Notes: generated by a model from the sequence alone, not told the origin. A DNA stretch of 64,000 bases from Bradyrhizobium commune (GCF_015624505.1 NZ_CP061379.1:4898001-4962000); one strand, 5' to 3'; positions 35,745-46,360 are shown, numbered from the stretch's first letter. Numbers and translations are program-made.

Positions 35745-36632
35745 TCATCGCTCCCGCGCCAGTCTGGGATCGAGCAGATCGCGAAGACCGTCGCCGAGCA
35801 GATTGAGGCCGAGCACGGCGATGGCGATCGCCGCACCCGGATAGACCGCGAGCATCGGCGACTGGAACAGCAGCGTCTGCGCGTCGTTCAGCATGCGGCC
35901 CCAGGACGGCTGCGGCGGCTGCGTGCCGAGACCGAGATAGGACAGCGCGGCCTCGGCCAGAATGGCGAGCGCGAACTGGATGGTCGCCTGCACGATCAGG
36001 ATTGACAGGATATTTGGCAAGACGTGCTCGATGGTGATGCGGAATTTGCCCTTGCCCGAGGCGCGCGCCGCCAGCACGAATTCGCGCGCCCAGATCGCGT
36101 TGGCCGAGCCGCGCGTCAGCCGGATCAGCGTCGGGATCTGGAAGATGCCGATCGCGATGATCGACGTCACCATGCCCGGACCCACCACCGCGGCGAGCAT
36201 GATTGCGGAGAGCACGGCCGGAAAGGCGAAGGTGAAATCCGAGAAGCGCATGATGATCTCTTCGGTCCAGCCGCGCTTGGCCGAGGCGATCAGGCCGAGG
36301 CAGACACCGAAGGTGAGACCGATCGAGACCGCGATGATGCCGACCAGGATGGTGGAGCGGGCGCCGGCGAGCAGCAGCGAGACGATGTCGCGGCCGAAGG
36401 AATCGGTTCCGAGCCAATGCGCCGCCGACGGCGGCTGGAGTTTCGAGGCGATGTCGATTTCATAGGGCGACCACGGCGTCCATACCAGCGACAGCAGCGC
36501 CGCGGCGAGCACGAGCAGGCTGAGCGCGCCGCCCAGCACAAAGCTGCGATGGCGCAGCGCGCGGCCCCAGAAGGTTTTGGCCGGGAGAGGATGCGCCGGT
36601 GCGTCAACGGCGGTGGCGAATGGCGCGCTCAC
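35745..36632 (-). CDS. Peptide ABC transporter permease, DppC-like
   Basis: A 295-residue permease with the N-terminal domain of the OppC group, a first helix (FVLGGALSLLVLAAALLSLVW), the HWLGTDSFGRDIVSLLLAGAR segment diagnostic for DppC, and the EAA loop LAARASGKGKFRITIEHVLPNI. The GTG start at 36632 overlaps the dppB-type stop (GTGA). Open reading continues much further upstream but antisense/out of frame within dppB and is not used. Confidence 0.9.
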   Translation of the reverse strand: MSAPFATAVDAPAHPLPAKTFWGRALRHRSFVLGGALSLLVLAAALLSLVWTPWSPYEIDIASKLQPPSAAHWLGTDSFGRDIVSLLLAGARSTILVGIIAVSIGLTFGVCLGLIASAKRGWTEEIIMRFSDFTFAFPAVLSAIMLAAVVGPGMVTSIIAIGIFQIPTLIRLTRGSANAIWAREFVLAARASGKGKFRITIEHVLPNILSILIVQATIQFALAILAEAALSYLGLGTQPPQPSWGRMLNDAQTLLFQSPMLAVYPGAAIAIAVLGLNLLGDGLRDLLDPRLARER

Positions 36633-37579
36633 AAATCGTGCACCTTGATGCGGGGATCGATGAAGGCATAGAGGATATCGACCACGAAATTGACGATGAC
36701 GACCATGGCCGCAAGCAGCATCACGCAGTTGCGCACCACGATGAGGTCGCGGTTGGCGATCGACTGGAAGATCAATCGTCCCAGGCCCGGCAGATAGAAC
36801 ACGTTCTCGATCACGATGGTGCCGGCGAGCAGATTGGCGAATTGCAGCCCCATCACCGTCATGACGGGGATCATGGCGTTGCGCAGCACATGGCTCCACA
36901 GCACCTCGCGCTTGCCGAGCCCCTTTGCGCGCGCGGTGCGGACGAAATCTTCGCGGAGCACTTCGAGCACGGCCGAACGGGTGACGCGCGCAAGGATTGC
37001 GGCCTGCACTACGGCCAGCGAGATCGCCGGCAGCAGTAGCGACTTGATGCCGGGCCAGATGCCGTCCTCCCAGCCGGCAAAGCCGCCGGCGGAGAGCCAT
37101 TGCAGCCGTACCGCAAACAAGAGGACGAGAAGAATCGCGAACCAGAAGTTCGGCAGCGCGATGCCCACTTGCGTCAGCGACATCACGCCGACATCGCCGA
37201 GCTTGTTGTGGTTGGCGGCGGTGTAGATGCCGGCCGAGAGCGCCAGCGTCACCGTGATCAGCATCGACATGATCGCGAGCGGAATGGTCAGCACCAGCCG
37301 CTCCGCGATCAGGCTACCGACCGGCGTGCCGTAGACATAGGAATTGCCGAGATCGCCGACCAAGAGCCCCTTGATCCATTGCAGATAGCGGATGGCCAGC
37401 GGCTGATCGAGCCCGAGCTTGACGGTGAGCGCACGGACCGCGTCGGCCGAGGCGTCGGCGCCCATCAGCATCTGCGCGGCATTGCCCGGAAGCGCGTCCA
37501 GCACCAGGAAAATGATCACGGATGCGCCGACCAGCGTCGCCAGCAAGGTCAGGAGACGACGGAGAAAAAATACGCTCAT
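36629..37579 (-). CDS. Peptide ABC transporter permease, DppB-like
   Basis: A 316-residue permease. The N-terminus MSVFFLRRLLTLLATLVGAS and the PGNAAQMLMG and LGLDQPLAIRYLQWIKGLLVGDLGNS segments are typical of DppB; the EAA loop is RTARAKGLGKREVLWSHVLRNAMIPV. It lies 84 bp after the amidase gene in the same direction and overlaps dppC by 4 nt. Confidence 0.92.
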   Translation of the reverse strand: MSVFFLRRLLTLLATLVGASVIIFLVLDALPGNAAQMLMGADASADAVRALTVKLGLDQPLAIRYLQWIKGLLVGDLGNSYVYGTPVGSLIAERLVLTIPLAIMSMLITVTLALSAGIYTAANHNKLGDVGVMSLTQVGIALPNFWFAILLVLLFAVRLQWLSAGGFAGWEDGIWPGIKSLLLPAISLAVVQAAILARVTRSAVLEVLREDFVRTARAKGLGKREVLWSHVLRNAMIPVMTVMGLQFANLLAGTIVIENVFYLPGLGRLIFQSIANRDLIVVRNCVMLLAAMVVIVNFVVDILYAFIDPRIKVHDL

Positions 37580-37663
37580 GCGCGCTCGGAGTCAGGGCTC
37601 ATCAGCGGCACGATCAACATGTCCGGGCGCCCGACGCAAGCCCTTTGCGGCATGGGCCCCATC

Positions 37664-39085
37664 TCAACCGGGCCGCCGAGACAAAAGGTCTTGCGAGGCC
37701 TCGAACAGCGCGCTGACACGCAGCAATTCCGCGTCCTCTCGGAAGCGGCCGACGAGCTGAAGCCCGATCGGCAGGCCGTCGCGGCCGAAGCCGCAGGGCA
37801 GACTGATCGCGGGGTGGCCGGTCATGTTGAACGGCATGGTCCAGGGGAACCAGTGCGGCCGGACGCTGTCAAACTGCTGGCCGTCGATCTCGATGGTGCC
37901 GAACAGGTCCTGCTCGATCGGCAGCGCGGTGCGGGTGGTGGTCGGCATCGCCAGAAGGTGCCCGCGCGCAAGCAGGGATTGCACGCGACGGAACAACGCC
38001 GTGCGCGCGAACATCGCCTCCTGATAGGCGACGCCGCTGACATTGGTCGCCAGCGCGACCTGCTTGATGAAGGCTTCGCTTAAGGCGCTGCCATGCTCGG
38101 CCACGAGCTTGGCAAAGCGCGTGCGCCAGACCGTGTGGTTGATGGCGCGCCAGATCGGCTCGATGTCAAACCCCTCGCCGGAAAACTCTTCGAGCTCGGC
38201 CCCGAGGCTCGCAAGCCGATCGAGGCTCGCCTTGAAGCTCGCGGCAACGTCGGCCGACACCGGGCGCCCGGGCGGCGAGGCGCAGAACAGGATCTTTTGC
38301 CCGCGCAGGTCGCCGCGCGGGGCGGCGGTGCCGATGAAATCCGGCACGGGGACGCCGATCGACCAGGGATCGCAAGCGTCCTCGCCGGCCATCGCCTGCA
38401 TCATCAGCGCGGTGTCGGCGACGGTGCGCGTGGTCGGCGTGACATAGGTCTGGTTGCCGAACGCGTCGAGCGCCTGGCTGTGCGCGATCACGCCATTGCT
38501 CTGCTTCAAGCCCACCACGCCGTTGCAGGCGGCCGGAATCCGCGTCGAGCCGCCGCCGTCGGTCGCAATTGCCAGCGGCGCGATACCGCTCGCCACCGCC
38601 ACCGCCGCGCCACCGCTGGAGCCGCCGGAGGAGCGCTCCGCGCTCCAGGCGTTGCGGGTGCGGCCGAACAGCGGCGAGTCGGTCAGGCATTTGCTGCCGA
38701 ATTCGGGTGTCGTGGTCTTGCCGATCAGGATCGCGCCCTCGGCGCGCAGCTTTGCGACCGCGACGGCATCCTCGGCCGGCACATTGTCCTTGTAGGGCAC
38801 GGCGCCGAAGGTCGTCCTCACGCCTTTGGTGTTGACGATGTCCTTGACAGTGACGGGGAGCCCGTGCAGCAGGCCGAGCGGCTCGCCGGCCATGACTTTG
38901 CGCTCGGCGGTGCGCGCCTCGGCGATCGCCTCGTCGCCGCAGATCGTGATGAAGCAGTTCAACTCGCCCTGGAGCGCTTCCGCGCGCGCGAGCACGGCGC
39001 TGATGATCTCGACCGGCGAGATCTTCCTGGCGGCGACCAGGCCGCGCAATTCGGTTGCGGACAGCAGGCAGGGATCGCCGTTCAT
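37664..39085 (-). CDS. Amidase, amidase-signature family
   Basis: A 473-residue hydrolase of carboxylic amides. The Ser-cisSer-Lys triad is complete: Lys81 in VTVKDIVNTKG, the GGSSGG loop around Ser156, and Ser180 in DGGGSTRIPA. Start at ATG (MNGDPCLL); a GTG two codons earlier has a better spaced GGAG and could be the true start. First gene of the operon with the peptide-type transporter, so its substrate is probably imported by that system. Divergent from a LysR gene. Physiological substrate unknown. Confidence 0.9.
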   Translation of the reverse strand: MNGDPCLLSATELRGLVAARKISPVEIISAVLARAEALQGELNCFITICGDEAIAEARTAERKVMAGEPLGLLHGLPVTVKDIVNTKGVRTTFGAVPYKDNVPAEDAVAVAKLRAEGAILIGKTTTPEFGSKCLTDSPLFGRTRNAWSAERSSGGSSGGAAVAVASGIAPLAIATDGGGSTRIPAACNGVVGLKQSNGVIAHSQALDAFGNQTYVTPTTRTVADTALMMQAMAGEDACDPWSIGVPVPDFIGTAAPRGDLRGQKILFCASPPGRPVSADVAASFKASLDRLASLGAELEEFSGEGFDIEPIWRAINHTVWRTRFAKLVAEHGSALSEAFIKQVALATNVSGVAYQEAMFARTALFRRVQSLLARGHLLAMPTTTRTALPIEQDLFGTIEIDGQQFDSVRPHWFPWTMPFNMTGHPAISLPCGFGRDGLPIGLQLVGRFREDAELLRVSALFEASQDLLSRRPG

Positions 39086-39201
39086 CGTCACATCACGCTC
39101 CGAAGCCCGGCCCTCGTTGGCCAAGGCATTTGACAAGGTATTGACAGCGAGAATGACAGTTTTGTTAACTCGCCGTCCAATACGATTTTGGTGGCCAACC
39201 C

Positions 39202-39216
39202 ATACGTTTTCGGTAT
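39202..39216. promoter_or_regulatory. LysR-type box (ATAC-N7-GTAT) between amidase and LysR genes
   Basis: ATACGTTTTCGGTAT has the T-N11-A shape of a LysR recognition site and lies 5-20 bp before the regulator's preferred start. A related half, ATACGATTTTGGT, occurs 22 bp to its left at 39180-39192, giving a direct-repeat appearance. Together they suit a regulator bound over its own promoter in the divergent spacer. Motif-based call only. Confidence 0.4.
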
Positions 39217-39220
39217 GCCT

Positions 39221-40108
39221 ATGGATCTTCGCCGGCTCCGCTATTTCGTCGCCGTCGCCGAGGCGCGCAGCGTCGGCAAGGCGGCCGAGCGGCTGCGGAT
39301 GGCGCAGCCGCCGCTCTCGGTGCAGATCCGCAAGCTGGAGGCCGAAATCGGCGCGCCGCTGTTCCGCCGCGGCACGCGCGGCATGGACCTGACCGAGGCC
39401 GGCCAGGCGCTGATGGCGCGCGCCGGCGAGGCGCTGGCGCTTGCGGCCGACGGCGCCGAAGCCGCGCGCGCGGTGGCTTCGGGGCGACGCGGCCGGCTGT
39501 CGGTCGGCTACATGTTCGTGCTGGCGAATGCGGTGTTGCCGCGGCTGATCCCCGAGCTGCGGCGCTCCGTGCCCGGCGTCGATCTCGATTTCGTCGACCT
39601 CAGCGCTTCGACGCGCGAGGCGCGGCTGCTCGACCGCAGCGTCACGGTCGCGCTGTGCATGCCGGCGATCCATCACCCCGAAATCCAGGTGGCGAGGATC
39701 GGCGCGCAACCCTTCATGCTGGCGATGCCGATCCGCTCGCCGCTGGCGCGGCTCGGCGCGGTGCCGATGGCGAAATTGCAGGGCCGTCCGCTGATCGCGC
39801 TCCCGCCGCCGGAGCGGGATCCCGCCTCCTCCGCGGTCGCGGCCCTGTTGCGGCGGCATCAGATCGTGATGCCGATCGCGAGCCGGGTCGAGACGGTGCA
39901 TTCGGCGATGAGCCTCGTCCTCTCCGGCGAAGGCCTTGCGATCCTGCCAGCTTGCGCAAAACTCGGCGCGCCGCGCGGCATCGTGTTCCGGCCGCTGCGC
40001 GATGCGAGCGACTCCATCGACATCGCGGTGTGCTGGCGGCGGGATTCGCAGAGCCCGCTGATCCGGACGTTTATCAAATGTGCCGAGAAGGTCGTCGCGC
40101 GGCTGTGA
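39221..40108 (+). CDS. LysR-family regulator divergent from the amidase-transporter operon
   Basis: A 295-residue LysR-type regulator with N-terminal HTH (MDLRRLRYFVAVAEARSVGKAAERLRMAQPP, given in part) and an effector domain with GRRGRLSVGYM and SGEGLAILPACAKLGA. I use ATG 39221 because LysR proteins typically open with MDLRxLRYF; ATG 39215 is two codons earlier. Its probable target is the divergent amidase-dpp operon. It ends 6 bp from the convergent carbohydrate kinase. Confidence 0.92.
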   Translation: MDLRRLRYFVAVAEARSVGKAAERLRMAQPPLSVQIRKLEAEIGAPLFRRGTRGMDLTEAGQALMARAGEALALAADGAEAARAVASGRRGRLSVGYMFVLANAVLPRLIPELRRSVPGVDLDFVDLSASTREARLLDRSVTVALCMPAIHHPEIQVARIGAQPFMLAMPIRSPLARLGAVPMAKLQGRPLIALPPPERDPASSAVAALLRRHQIVMPIASRVETVHSAMSLVLSGEGLAILPACAKLGAPRGIVFRPLRDASDSIDIAVCWRRDSQSPLIRTFIKCAEKVVARL

Positions 40109-40114
40109 CGCGGG

Positions 40115-41050
40115 CTACCAGCTCCAATTGATCTCGCTAATCCAGGGCGGATCGGCGCCCGGGCGGGTGCAGGTGAGACCGGCGCAATTGGCGGCAAAGG
40201 ACAGCGCGCGGCGAAGCTCGTCGGTGCTGATGTCCTTGAGCCGTTCTCGGGCAAGCCGTCCCTGCTTGTGCAGGGCGAACAGCAGCGCGGCCTGAAAACT
40301 GTCGCCGGCGCCGATGGTGTCGGCGACCGCGACCGTGGGCGCCTGCACCTCGATCTGCCCGGCGCTTGCGTGCCAGGCGATGGCACCGCTGTTGCCGCGG
40401 GTAATGACGACGAGGCTCGTCCCCTGCCCGAGCAGCGCGCTCGCGCGCTGCTGACAGGGCTCCTCGCCATGCAGATAGGCGAAGTCGATATCAGACATCT
40501 TGACGAGGTCGGCGTCCCTCGCGAACTCCGCCATGCGCACGAGATAGGCCGGCTTGTCCTTGACCAGATTGGGGCGGCAGTTCGGATCGAACGAGATCGT
40601 CGATGAGCTCCGTGCGTCAGCGATCAGCGCCTTGGCCTCGGCCGCGCCCTGGTCGTTGACCAGCGTGGTCGAGCCGACATGGACGGCTTCGACCGTGTCG
40701 AAGGGAATGGATCCGCGCCGGTAGGTCCAGCTCCGCGTCGCGGTTTCGGCATCGTAGAAGGCGTAATGCGATTCACCCGCGACGATGCGGACGAAGGCGA
40801 GCGTGGTCTGGTGGTCGCTGCGGGTGGCGAGATCGAGCTCGACGTTCGACGCCGCTGCATGGTCGGCGATCATGCGGCCGAACAGATCGGTCGAGATGCC
40901 GCCGACGAATCCGGTCGGCGCGCCCAGCCGCGCCATGCCGATCGCGACGTTGAGGCAGGAGCCGCCGACGGCCGGCATCACCGCCTCGCGTCCGTCGCCG
41001 GTTCGCGTCGGCACGAAATCGATCAGCGCATCGCCGCAGGCAATCAGCAT
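40115..41050 (-). CDS. PfkB-family carbohydrate kinase (fructokinase-like)
   Basis: A 311-residue ribokinase-fold kinase. The N-terminal MLIACGDALIDFVP and GGSCLNVAIGMARLG (sugar site) and the C-terminal VADTIGAGDSFQAALLFAL (catalytic Asp, anion hole) define the family; the IDF opening resembles fructokinases. A short TTG-started extension would overlap the FGGY kinase gene, but the ATG at 41050 matches the family. Last gene of the polyol operon. Phosphorylation of fructose made by the SDR enzyme is a plausible role. Confidence 0.88.
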   Translation of the reverse strand: MLIACGDALIDFVPTRTGDGREAVMPAVGGSCLNVAIGMARLGAPTGFVGGISTDLFGRMIADHAAASNVELDLATRSDHQTTLAFVRIVAGESHYAFYDAETATRSWTYRRGSIPFDTVEAVHVGSTTLVNDQGAAEAKALIADARSSSTISFDPNCRPNLVKDKPAYLVRMAEFARDADLVKMSDIDFAYLHGEEPCQQRASALLGQGTSLVVITRGNSGAIAWHASAGQIEVQAPTVAVADTIGAGDSFQAALLFALHKQGRLARERLKDISTDELRRALSFAANCAGLTCTRPGADPPWISEINWSW

Positions 41051-41067
41051 GTCCTTCAACGTGTCCT

Positions 41068-42726
41068 TCAACTCTTGGCGATGTTCTTGGCGATATCAGC
41101 CATCGCGGCACGGCTGCCGCGATCGACCTCGCGCAGCAGCTTGTAGACCTCGCGCTTGCGTTGGTGAAATGCCGCCATGTCGGGTGCGGTCGGCTCGCTC
41201 TTGCGTCCGAGCGCCGACATCTTTGCCATGGTCTCGCCGATCGATGAATAGGCACCGCCGGCGACCGCGCCCAGCATCGCTGCGCCGAGCAGCACCGGCT
41301 CCTTGGTCTGCGGCAGCGCGACGGTGAGGCCGGTCGTATCGGCCATGATCTGCCGCACCAGCGGACTGCGGCTGGCGCCGCCGCCCATGATCATGAGGCC
41401 TGCATGGACGCCATGTGCGGCAAAGACCTCGATCACTTCGGCGAGACCATAAGCGAGCCCGCACAGGCCGGCGACGAACAGCCGCTCCATCGCGCCGGTA
41501 TCGGTGTCGAGATCGAGACCGGCGATTACCGCGCGCGTGTCGGGGTCGGCATAGGGCGAACGGTTGCCGATGAATTCGGGCAGCACATGGATATCCCGGG
41601 CAAGCCGCGCTGCGCGGCTGGCATCGCCCGCACGCGCGATGATGCGGCGCTCGAGGAATTCGATGAGATCGAGTCCGTCGTTGCGCGCCGCCGCGCTCGC
41701 CTCGGCATGGCCGGGATGCGACTTGAGGAGATGATCGATCGCCGCGCCCGCGGCCGACTGGCCGCCCTCGTTGAGCCAGAAATCCGGCACCATGCCGGAA
41801 TAATAAGGGCCCCACACACCGGGCACGAAGCACGGCTCTGTGGTCGTCGCCATGATGCAGGCCGACGTTCCCATGATATAGGCGAGCCGGTCGCTGACAT
41901 CCGTCGCACCACCCGATCCGTCACGGCCGCCGATCGCGCCGATGCCGCCGGCATGCGCGTCGATCAGGGAGGCGCCGACCGGCGTACCCGGCGACAGGCC
42001 GAGATCGGCAGCGGCGGCGCGCGTCAGGCCGGTGCCGAGGCGCGTACCGGGCGCCACGATCTCGGTGCCGATGCGGGCGTATTTTTCGTTGACGAAGTCC
42101 GAGAGCCCGATGCGCTTGAAGAATTGGCCGCTCCAGCCGCCGCCATCATGGGCGAGATAGTTCCACTTGCAGGTGACGGTGCAGGTCGAGCGCTGCAAGG
42201 AGCCGGTCGCGCGCCAGGTCAAATAGTCTGCCAGATCGAAGAAATGACCGGCGGCGTCAAAGCTCGCGCGCAGATGCCGCTTCAGCCACAGCAGCTTCGG
42301 CATCTCCATCTCGGGCGAGATCGAGCCGCCGACATAGCGCAGCACGGCATCCTCGGTCTCGTTGATCAGCCGTGCCTCCGCGGTGGCGCGATGGTCCATC
42401 CAGACGATGACGTTGCGCTGCCTGTCGCCGGAGCCACTGACGGTGACAGGCTCGCCTTGCTTGTCGAGCACGACCAGCGAGCAGGTGGCGTCGAAGCCGA
42501 TGCCGCCGACGCTGTCGGGCGCGACGGCAGCTTCCGCCATCGCCGCCTTCACCGATGTCGCGCAGGCGTCCCAGATGTCGGACGACGACTGCTCGACGAG
42601 ATCGCCGGCCTCATGCCAGATCCTGATCGGATGCCTGGCGGTGGCAAGCAAGGTGCCGGCCTCGTCAAACACCCCTGCCCGCGTGCTCGTGGTCCCCACG
42701 TCGACGCCGATATACGCTCGCGGCAT
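41068..42726 (-). CDS. FGGY-family carbohydrate kinase (pentulose/ribulokinase type)
   Basis: A 552-residue kinase with the GVDVGTTSTRAGVFD phosphate loop at the N-terminus, IVWMDHRA (about residue 108), GVGHIDA-like ASLIDAHAGG, and the C-terminal MGGGASRSPLVRQIMAD. Size and the GFDATCSLVVLD segment put it with the ribulokinase-like FGGY group acting on pentuloses. It follows the SDR gene by 38 bp. It would phosphorylate the ketose made from a pentitol by the dehydrogenase; the substrate is inferred. Confidence 0.87.
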   Translation of the reverse strand: MPRAYIGVDVGTTSTRAGVFDEAGTLLATARHPIRIWHEAGDLVEQSSSDIWDACATSVKAAMAEAAVAPDSVGGIGFDATCSLVVLDKQGEPVTVSGSGDRQRNVIVWMDHRATAEARLINETEDAVLRYVGGSISPEMEMPKLLWLKRHLRASFDAAGHFFDLADYLTWRATGSLQRSTCTVTCKWNYLAHDGGGWSGQFFKRIGLSDFVNEKYARIGTEIVAPGTRLGTGLTRAAAADLGLSPGTPVGASLIDAHAGGIGAIGGRDGSGGATDVSDRLAYIMGTSACIMATTTEPCFVPGVWGPYYSGMVPDFWLNEGGQSAAGAAIDHLLKSHPGHAEASAAARNDGLDLIEFLERRIIARAGDASRAARLARDIHVLPEFIGNRSPYADPDTRAVIAGLDLDTDTGAMERLFVAGLCGLAYGLAEVIEVFAAHGVHAGLMIMGGGASRSPLVRQIMADTTGLTVALPQTKEPVLLGAAMLGAVAGGAYSSIGETMAKMSALGRKSEPTAPDMAAFHQRKREVYKLLREVDRGSRAAMADIAKNIAKS

Positions 42727-42764
42727 TGTTGCTCCCGGAAGCTCTCGTCAGTCTTGACGCAAGC

Positions 42765-43538
42765 CTACCAGCAAGTGTAGCCGCCATCCACCAGCACGAT
42801 GCTGCCGGTCATCAGGCTCGCGGCTTCCGAGGCCAGGAACAAGACGACCGAGGCGATCTCCTCGACCTGCCCCATCCGCGCCATCGGGGTTCCACCGATC
42901 CAGGCGTCATACATTTTCGGGGTGCTTTTCACGAAGGCGTTGAGCGGCGTGTCGATATAGGTCGGCGCCACCGCGTTGACGCGGATGCCGCGCGCACCCC
43001 ATTCGGCCGCGAGCGACTTGGTCAGATGGTGCACGCCGGCCTTGGAGGCATTGTAAAAGCACTGCTCCTGCGGCTTGTTGACGATGAAGCCGGACATCGA
43101 GCCGACATTGACGATGGCGCCGCTTTTCGCTTTCAGCATGTGCTTGCCGAACTCGCGACAGCACCAGAAGGTGCCGTTGAGGTTGACGTCGATGACATTG
43201 AGCCAATGCTCGTCGGTCACGGTCTCCGCCGGCGTTTCGCTGCGCGCAATGCCGGCATTGTTGACGAGGATGTCGACCTTGCCGTGGCGGGCGACGAGAT
43301 CGTTCGCCACCTCAGCCACCCGCTTGGTGTCGGTGACGTCCATGATCGCGGTCTCGACATCAAAACCCTTGGTCTTCAAGATGGCTTTCGCACTGTCGGC
43401 GACCTTGCTGTCGCGGTCGCCGATCACGACCCTGGCGCCGGCTTCGGCCAGCGCCTCGGCACAGCCAAGGCCGATGCCCTGCCCGCCGCCGGTGATGAAC
43501 GCGGTCTTGCCGTTCAGCTTGAATTTTTCCAGGTACAT
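42765..43538 (-). CDS. SDR-family polyol dehydrogenase
   Basis: A 257-residue NAD(P)-dependent short-chain dehydrogenase. Rossmann motif TGGGQGIG (16-23), NNAG (93-96), and the catalytic Ser147, Tyr162 and Lys166 (FYNASKAG). The C-terminal tail LVDGGYTCW is typical. Embedded in a polyol transport operon, it probably oxidises a sugar alcohol such as arabitol, ribitol or sorbitol to a ketose. The ATG at 43538 has a GGAAG upstream; an open frame runs farther upstream but into the transporter gene spacer. Confidence 0.9.
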   Translation of the reverse strand: MYLEKFKLNGKTAFITGGGQGIGLGCAEALAEAGARVVIGDRDSKVADSAKAILKTKGFDVETAIMDVTDTKRVAEVANDLVARHGKVDILVNNAGIARSETPAETVTDEHWLNVIDVNLNGTFWCCREFGKHMLKAKSGAIVNVGSMSGFIVNKPQEQCFYNASKAGVHHLTKSLAAEWGARGIRVNAVAPTYIDTPLNAFVKSTPKMYDAWIGGTPMARMGQVEEIASVVLFLASEAASLMTGSIVLVDGGYTCW

Positions 43539-43569
43539 GGTGGTCTTCCCGTCTTCTTGCCGTTTCTTG

Positions 43570-44577
<1,008 letters not shown>

Positions 44578-44593
44578 GATCCGGCAGCCCCTT

Positions 44594-45424
44594 TTACTTG
44601 ACCGCGCCGAAGGTGAGCCCGCGCACGAGCTGCTTCTGGCTGAACCAACCGAGGACGAGAATGGGCGCGATCGCCAGCGTCGAGGCCGCTGACAGCTTGG
44701 CCCAGAACAGTCCTTCCGGACTGGAATAGGACGCGATGAAGGTGGTGAGCGGCGCCGCGTTCGAGGTCGACAGATTGAGCGTCCAGAACGCCTCGTTCCA
44801 GGCCAGGATCAGATTGAGCAGCATGGTCGATGCGAGCCCGGGGATCGCCATCGGCGTCAGGACATAGACGAGCTCGCGGCCGATCGTGGCGCCGTCCATC
44901 CGCGCGGCTTCGAGGATGTCGCGCGGGATCTCCTTGAAATAGGTGAACAGCATCCAGATCACGATCGGCAGGTTTCCGAGGCAGAGGATGAAGACGAGGC
45001 CGATGCGGGAATCGAGCAAGCCGAAAGTCTTGAAGATCAAGTAGATCGGCACCAGCACGCCGACCGGCGGCATCATCTTGGTCGAGAGCATCCAGAGCAG
45101 AATGTCCTTGGTGCGCTTGGTCGGCGAGAACGCCATTGACCAGGCCGCCGGGATCGCAATCAACAACGCAATCAGCGTCGAGCCGCCGGCGATGATGATC
45201 GAGTTCAGCGCATGGTGCAGATAGTCGCTGCGCTCCTGCACGGTCGCATAGTTCTCCGTGGTCCAGTGGAAGAACAGGAAGGACGGCGGGATGGCGAAGG
45301 CCTCGAGCTCGGTCTTGAAGCTCGCCAGCACCATCCACAAAATCGGGAAGAAGATCAGGAAGCCGAACAACCATGCCCCGATCGTCGAGACCACCACCCG
45401 CTGCGTCGTCGCCATTCGCGCCAT
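44594..45424 (-). CDS. Polyol ABC transporter permease (SmoG/MtlG-like)
   Basis: A 276-residue CUT1 permease of the MalG group. First helix [20 protein letters not shown], the [24 protein letters not shown] segment common to sorbitol/mannitol permeases, and the EAA loop [25 protein letters not shown]. It lies 3 nt after the other permease gene. Confidence 0.9.
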   Translation of the reverse strand: MARMATTQRVVVSTIGAWLFGFLIFFPILWMVLASFKTELEAFAIPPSFLFFHWTTENYATVQERSDYLHHALNSIIIAGGSTLIALLIAIPAAWSMAFSPTKRTKDILLWMLSTKMMPPVGVLVPIYLIFKTFGLLDSRIGLVFILCLGNLPIVIWMLFTYFKEIPRDILEAARMDGATIGRELVYVLTPMAIPGLASTMLLNLILAWNEAFWTLNLSTSNAAPLTTFIASYSSPEGLFWAKLSAASTLAIAPILVLGWFSQKQLVRGLTFGAVK

Positions 45425-45427
45425 GGT

Positions 45428-46300
45428 CTATGCCTCCAGATTGCGGCCGACGATGCGGACGAGGAAGAAGGCAACGATGTTGGCGATCACGACCGCGACG
45501 AGGCCGCCCGCCGACGCGCTGCCGACGTCGAACTGGATCAACGCCTGCGAATAGATCAGGAAGGCGATGTTGGTGGTTTGCAGGCCCGGCCCGCCGCCGG
45601 TGGTGACGAAGATCTCGGCGAACACCGTGAGCAAGAAGATGGTCTCGATCAGGATCACCACGGTGATCGGGCGCGCCAGATGCGGCAGCGTGATGTAGAT
45701 GAAGGTCGACACCGCGCTGGCGCCATCCATCTCAGCCGCCTCCTTCTGCTCCTCGTCGAGCGATTGCAGCGCGGTGAGCAAAATGAGCGTCGCGAACGGC
45801 AGCCATTGCCAGGCGACGATCAGGATTACCGAGAACAGCGGCACGTCGTTGAACCAATCGACCGGCGTCAGCCCGACCAGCTTCGCGAGCCAGGCGAACA
45901 GGCCGGAGACCGGGTGCATCAACAGGTTCTTCCAGACCAGCGCGCTGACCGTCGGCATCACGAAGAACGGCGCGATCACCATCAGCCGGACGAAGTTGCG
46001 GCCGACCACGGGCTGGTCCATCAGCAGCGCCAGGGGAATGCCGAGCAGGATCGTCAGCGCAAGAACCGAGCCGACCAGCACCAGCGTGTTCTGGAGCGAG
46101 GCGAGAAAGGCGGGATCTGTGAGGAAGTAGCGGAAATTCTCGAGCCCGACGAATGCTTCCGAGCCGGGATCGAGCAGGCTGTAATGCAGCGTCGAGAAAT
46201 AGAGCGTCAGCGCGAGCGGGACGATCATCCAGATGAACAGCAGCCCGACGGCCGGGGTCAACAGCGACCGCGCAAGAAGTTGCGTCTGCCGGGTTGCCAT
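45428..46300 (-). CDS. Polyol ABC transporter permease (SmoF/MtlF-like)
   Basis: A 290-residue CUT1 permease of the MalF group. TM segments start at LLTPAVGLLFIWMIVPLALTLYF, the RNFVRLMVIAPFFVMPTVSALVW stretch is typical for sorbitol-type permeases, and the EAA loop is EAAEMDGASAVSTFIYITLPHL. Start at ATG 46300 (MATRQTQ), with GGAG 11 nt upstream. An ATG 13 codons earlier lies within the hairpin region before the gene. Confidence 0.9.
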   Translation of the reverse strand: MATRQTQLLARSLLTPAVGLLFIWMIVPLALTLYFSTLHYSLLDPGSEAFVGLENFRYFLTDPAFLASLQNTLVLVGSVLALTILLGIPLALLMDQPVVGRNFVRLMVIAPFFVMPTVSALVWKNLLMHPVSGLFAWLAKLVGLTPVDWFNDVPLFSVILIVAWQWLPFATLILLTALQSLDEEQKEAAEMDGASAVSTFIYITLPHLARPITVVILIETIFLLTVFAEIFVTTGGGPGLQTTNIAFLIYSQALIQFDVGSASAGGLVAVVIANIVAFFLVRIVGRNLEA

Positions 46301-46321
46301 CCTTCGCGCTCCGCTCTGAGG

Positions 46322-46360
46322 AAAAAGGCGGCCATCCATCGGCGTAACGAGGATGGCCGC
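46322..46360 (-). terminator. Intercistronic hairpin with U-tract after the polyol binding protein gene
   Basis: On the minus strand GCGGCCATCC (46351-46360) pairs with GGATGGCCGC (46329-46338) across a 12-nt loop, followed directly by CTTTTTCC. This has the form of a rho-independent terminator but lies inside the operon, 27 bp after the binding-protein stop and 22 bp before the permease. It probably lets only part of the transcripts continue, keeping binding-protein levels higher than permease levels. Confidence 0.75.

Noticed and set aside
33728..36417. Very long leftward open frames spanning two transporter genes
   Set aside because: The extra N-terminal parts are other-frame readings of the upstream gene; real starts are set by 4-nt overlaps and family N-termini.
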